NCBI GenBank assembly: GCA_003233535.1
Contig: QIMA01000517.1
Span: 1-7,335, forward strand
Direction: 5' to 3'
DNA: 7,335 bases
From: Rhodanobacteraceae bacterium
GTDB lineage: Bacteria > Pseudomonadota > Gammaproteobacteria > Xanthomonadales > SZUA-5
Below, piece by piece: positions 6,488 to 7,335 of the stretch (position 1 is the first letter of the stretch; the number at the start of each line of letters is the position of its first letter). Made by a program: the position numbers and the translations under genes. Under the pieces are notes generated by a model. The model had not been told where the DNA came from, searched no databases, and saw only the letters and a program-made list of their open reading frames with translations.

Positions 6488-6970
6488 GACTCTTGCTGCA
6501 TAGCGACGGCACGGACTACGGCCGCGACCCATTCATTTCCTGAGTAGCAGTTGGTCGCGCTCAGGGAGGTCCGGCCATCTGTCTGAGGTGCGCAAGCGAC
6601 GCTTTTAGGCGGCTCGCTGTCGCGCCGTTCAGCACTGCTCCGTTCCAATGCGAAGTTACGAAAAGCACCCGCGACCGATGCTCGCAAGCGCAGTCGATGA
6701 TCTTCGGTTGTGCAGCAACTTTCGCCAGCGTAGACGTTGCCAGCCCCCCTTGAAAGGAGTAACTTCGGAGCCGTGTTAGGAGTGTCTTTTCTTGTATGAA
6801 TCACCCGAGCTGCCGCAACTGCAAGACGCCCGATTCGGCGGCGCTGGTAGTCGTGTCGGTTCTTTCGGCTACTGCCTTTCAGCCGGTGGTGCAATCTGGC
6901 GGTACTCGCGTGATTGGCAAGAAAGCTCTTGGTGCTGTTCCTCACAAATGGCTAGCAGAGGAGGGTTGGT
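6488..6970. other. Gene-poor spacer, about 480 bp
   Basis: No protein of a family I recognise is encoded on either strand. A short hairpin CCTGAG/CTCAGG lies around 6539-6566. The first 300 bp has several GC-rich inverted segments but no match I can assign to 6S, SRP, RNase P or tmRNA. The last 175 bp (from ATG 6796) is open on the + strand with fairly coding-like codons (MNHPSCRNCKTPDS..., with a hydrophobic stretch). That frame runs 86 nt into the YdcH-family gene, and its AGGAG is 13 nt from the ATG, so I do not call it a gene. A 225-codon frame on the - strand across the region is mostly antisense to the OmpA domain at its far end and has no family resemblance. Confidence 0.5.
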
Positions 6971-7195
6971 ATGTTCGAAGATCAGCGAGCAGACGATGTT
7001 CAGGATCTGATGGAGCGCAACGACGAGTTCAAGAAGTTTTTGGTGCGCCACCGTGAATTGGACAAGCAAGTGACGGACGCAGAATTGGGCGTTCATCCAA
7101 TCGAAGATCTAGCGCTGCATGCGTTGAAGAAAGAAAAGCTCTGGGCCAAAGACCGGCTCACTTTCCTATGGGAGCATCGTGAAGCGCCCGCTTGA
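6971..7195 (+). CDS. YdcH/DUF465 family small protein
   Basis: A 74-residue, highly charged, helical cytosolic protein of the YdcH (DUF465) family. Function is unknown to me; the family forms short antiparallel helical pairs. Family hallmarks are the N-terminal MFED, the first helix with DEFKKFLVRHRELDKQV (18-34), the linker DAELGVHPIEDLALH (36-50), and the closing helix LKKEKLWAKDRLTFLW (52-67). Length and order match members that run about 65-80 residues. The ATG at 6971 is preceded by a strong GAGGAGGG at 6958-6965, six bases away. The gene is probably expressed alone: a hairpin and 0.5 kb separate it from the lipoprotein pair, and a dispersed repeat begins 45 nt after its stop. Confidence 0.92.
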   Translation: MFEDQRADDVQDLMERNDEFKKFLVRHRELDKQVTDAELGVHPIEDLALHALKKEKLWAKDRLTFLWEHREAPA

Positions 7196-7239
7196 CGAAT
7201 CCACTGCGCACTGTCCGAGCCTGCGATTAGCTGCGTAAA

Positions 7240-7335
7240 CCTAACCCGAACGTTTCATAAACTTCACGCGCCCTCGCTAGGCCCTTGATCGCCCAGCGAT
7301 TTTTCCTCAGTCGGGTGTATGAACCACTACACCGC
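7240..7335 (-). repeat. Second, inverted copy of the dispersed repeat (cut by window end)
   Basis: Read on the - strand, these 96 bases match 2436-2529 with two short variable patches (GATTGT versus GAAAAAT, and AATTCCGGGC versus AACGTTCGGGT). Both inner hairpins are conserved exactly. The outer terminus (CCTAACCCGAACGTTTCATA on the + strand) matches the terminal inverted repeat of the first copy. The inner part continues past the window edge, so this could be another short element or one end of a complete insertion sequence with its transposase outside. Confidence 0.8.

Noticed and set aside
6488..6790. 6S, SRP or RNase P RNA in the spacer
   Set aside because: Compared from memory with their conserved segments; no convincing match, only a few local hairpins.
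6268..6945. 225-codon open frame on the - strand
   Set aside because: Covers part of the OmpA domain in antisense and the spacer beyond; no domain, no convincing start signal.
1..7335. CRISPR array, tRNA, rRNA, phage or defence genes
   Set aside because: No regularly spaced short repeats, no tRNA-like cloverleaf, and no protein of such families was seen on either strand.

Overview
The window looks like a chromosomal segment of a gammaproteobacterium. The short (about 340-residue) FAH-type hydrolase beside hmgA and maiA, a PilU ATPase, and a cupin remnant starting MPKPLKIEEVVARN all recall Xanthomonadales-like genomes. This placement is an impression from protein style, not a search. Codon use is moderately GC-rich and even across the window, with no obvious foreign block among the genes.

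Left part (1-3381): a homogentisate pathway cluster on the + strand. hmgA (homogentisate 1,2-dioxygenase) is followed 48 nt later by a fumarylacetoacetate hydrolase family gene. After a 346-nt gap comes maiA (maleylacetoacetate isomerase). Together they take homogentisate, from tyrosine/phenylalanine, through maleylacetoacetate and fumarylacetoacetate to fumarate plus acetoacetate. The gap holds a 166-bp element (2363-2528) with imperfect terminal inverted repeats, like a MITE or an internally deleted insertion sequence. It overlaps the stop codon of the hydrolase. maiA appears to have its own -10 box and ribosome binding site downstream of it.

Middle (3435-4767, - strand): a 66-residue fragment keeping only the N-terminus of a cupin protein, then pilU, a type IV pilus retraction-type ATPase with no pilT beside it in this window. 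An intergenic region separates pilU from two divergent + strand genes (5044-6452). These encode outer-membrane-type lipoproteins: a small DUF4398-like protein, and, overlapping it by one base, an OmpA-domain lipoprotein with a similar N-terminal helical region. The pair probably works at the outer membrane/peptidoglycan interface. A GC-rich hairpin follows.

Right part (6453-7335): about 0.5 kb without a convincing gene, a small YdcH/DUF465 family gene, and then, in opposite orientation, 96 bp nearly identical to the right half of the 2363-2528 element. It runs off the window edge. The two copies therefore bracket about 4.7 kb as inverted repeats. No CRISPR array, tRNA, rRNA, phage gene or intact transposase was found. 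Most of the window is ordinary housekeeping sequence. The repeat pair and its relation to the hydrolase stop codon are the most unusual things in it.
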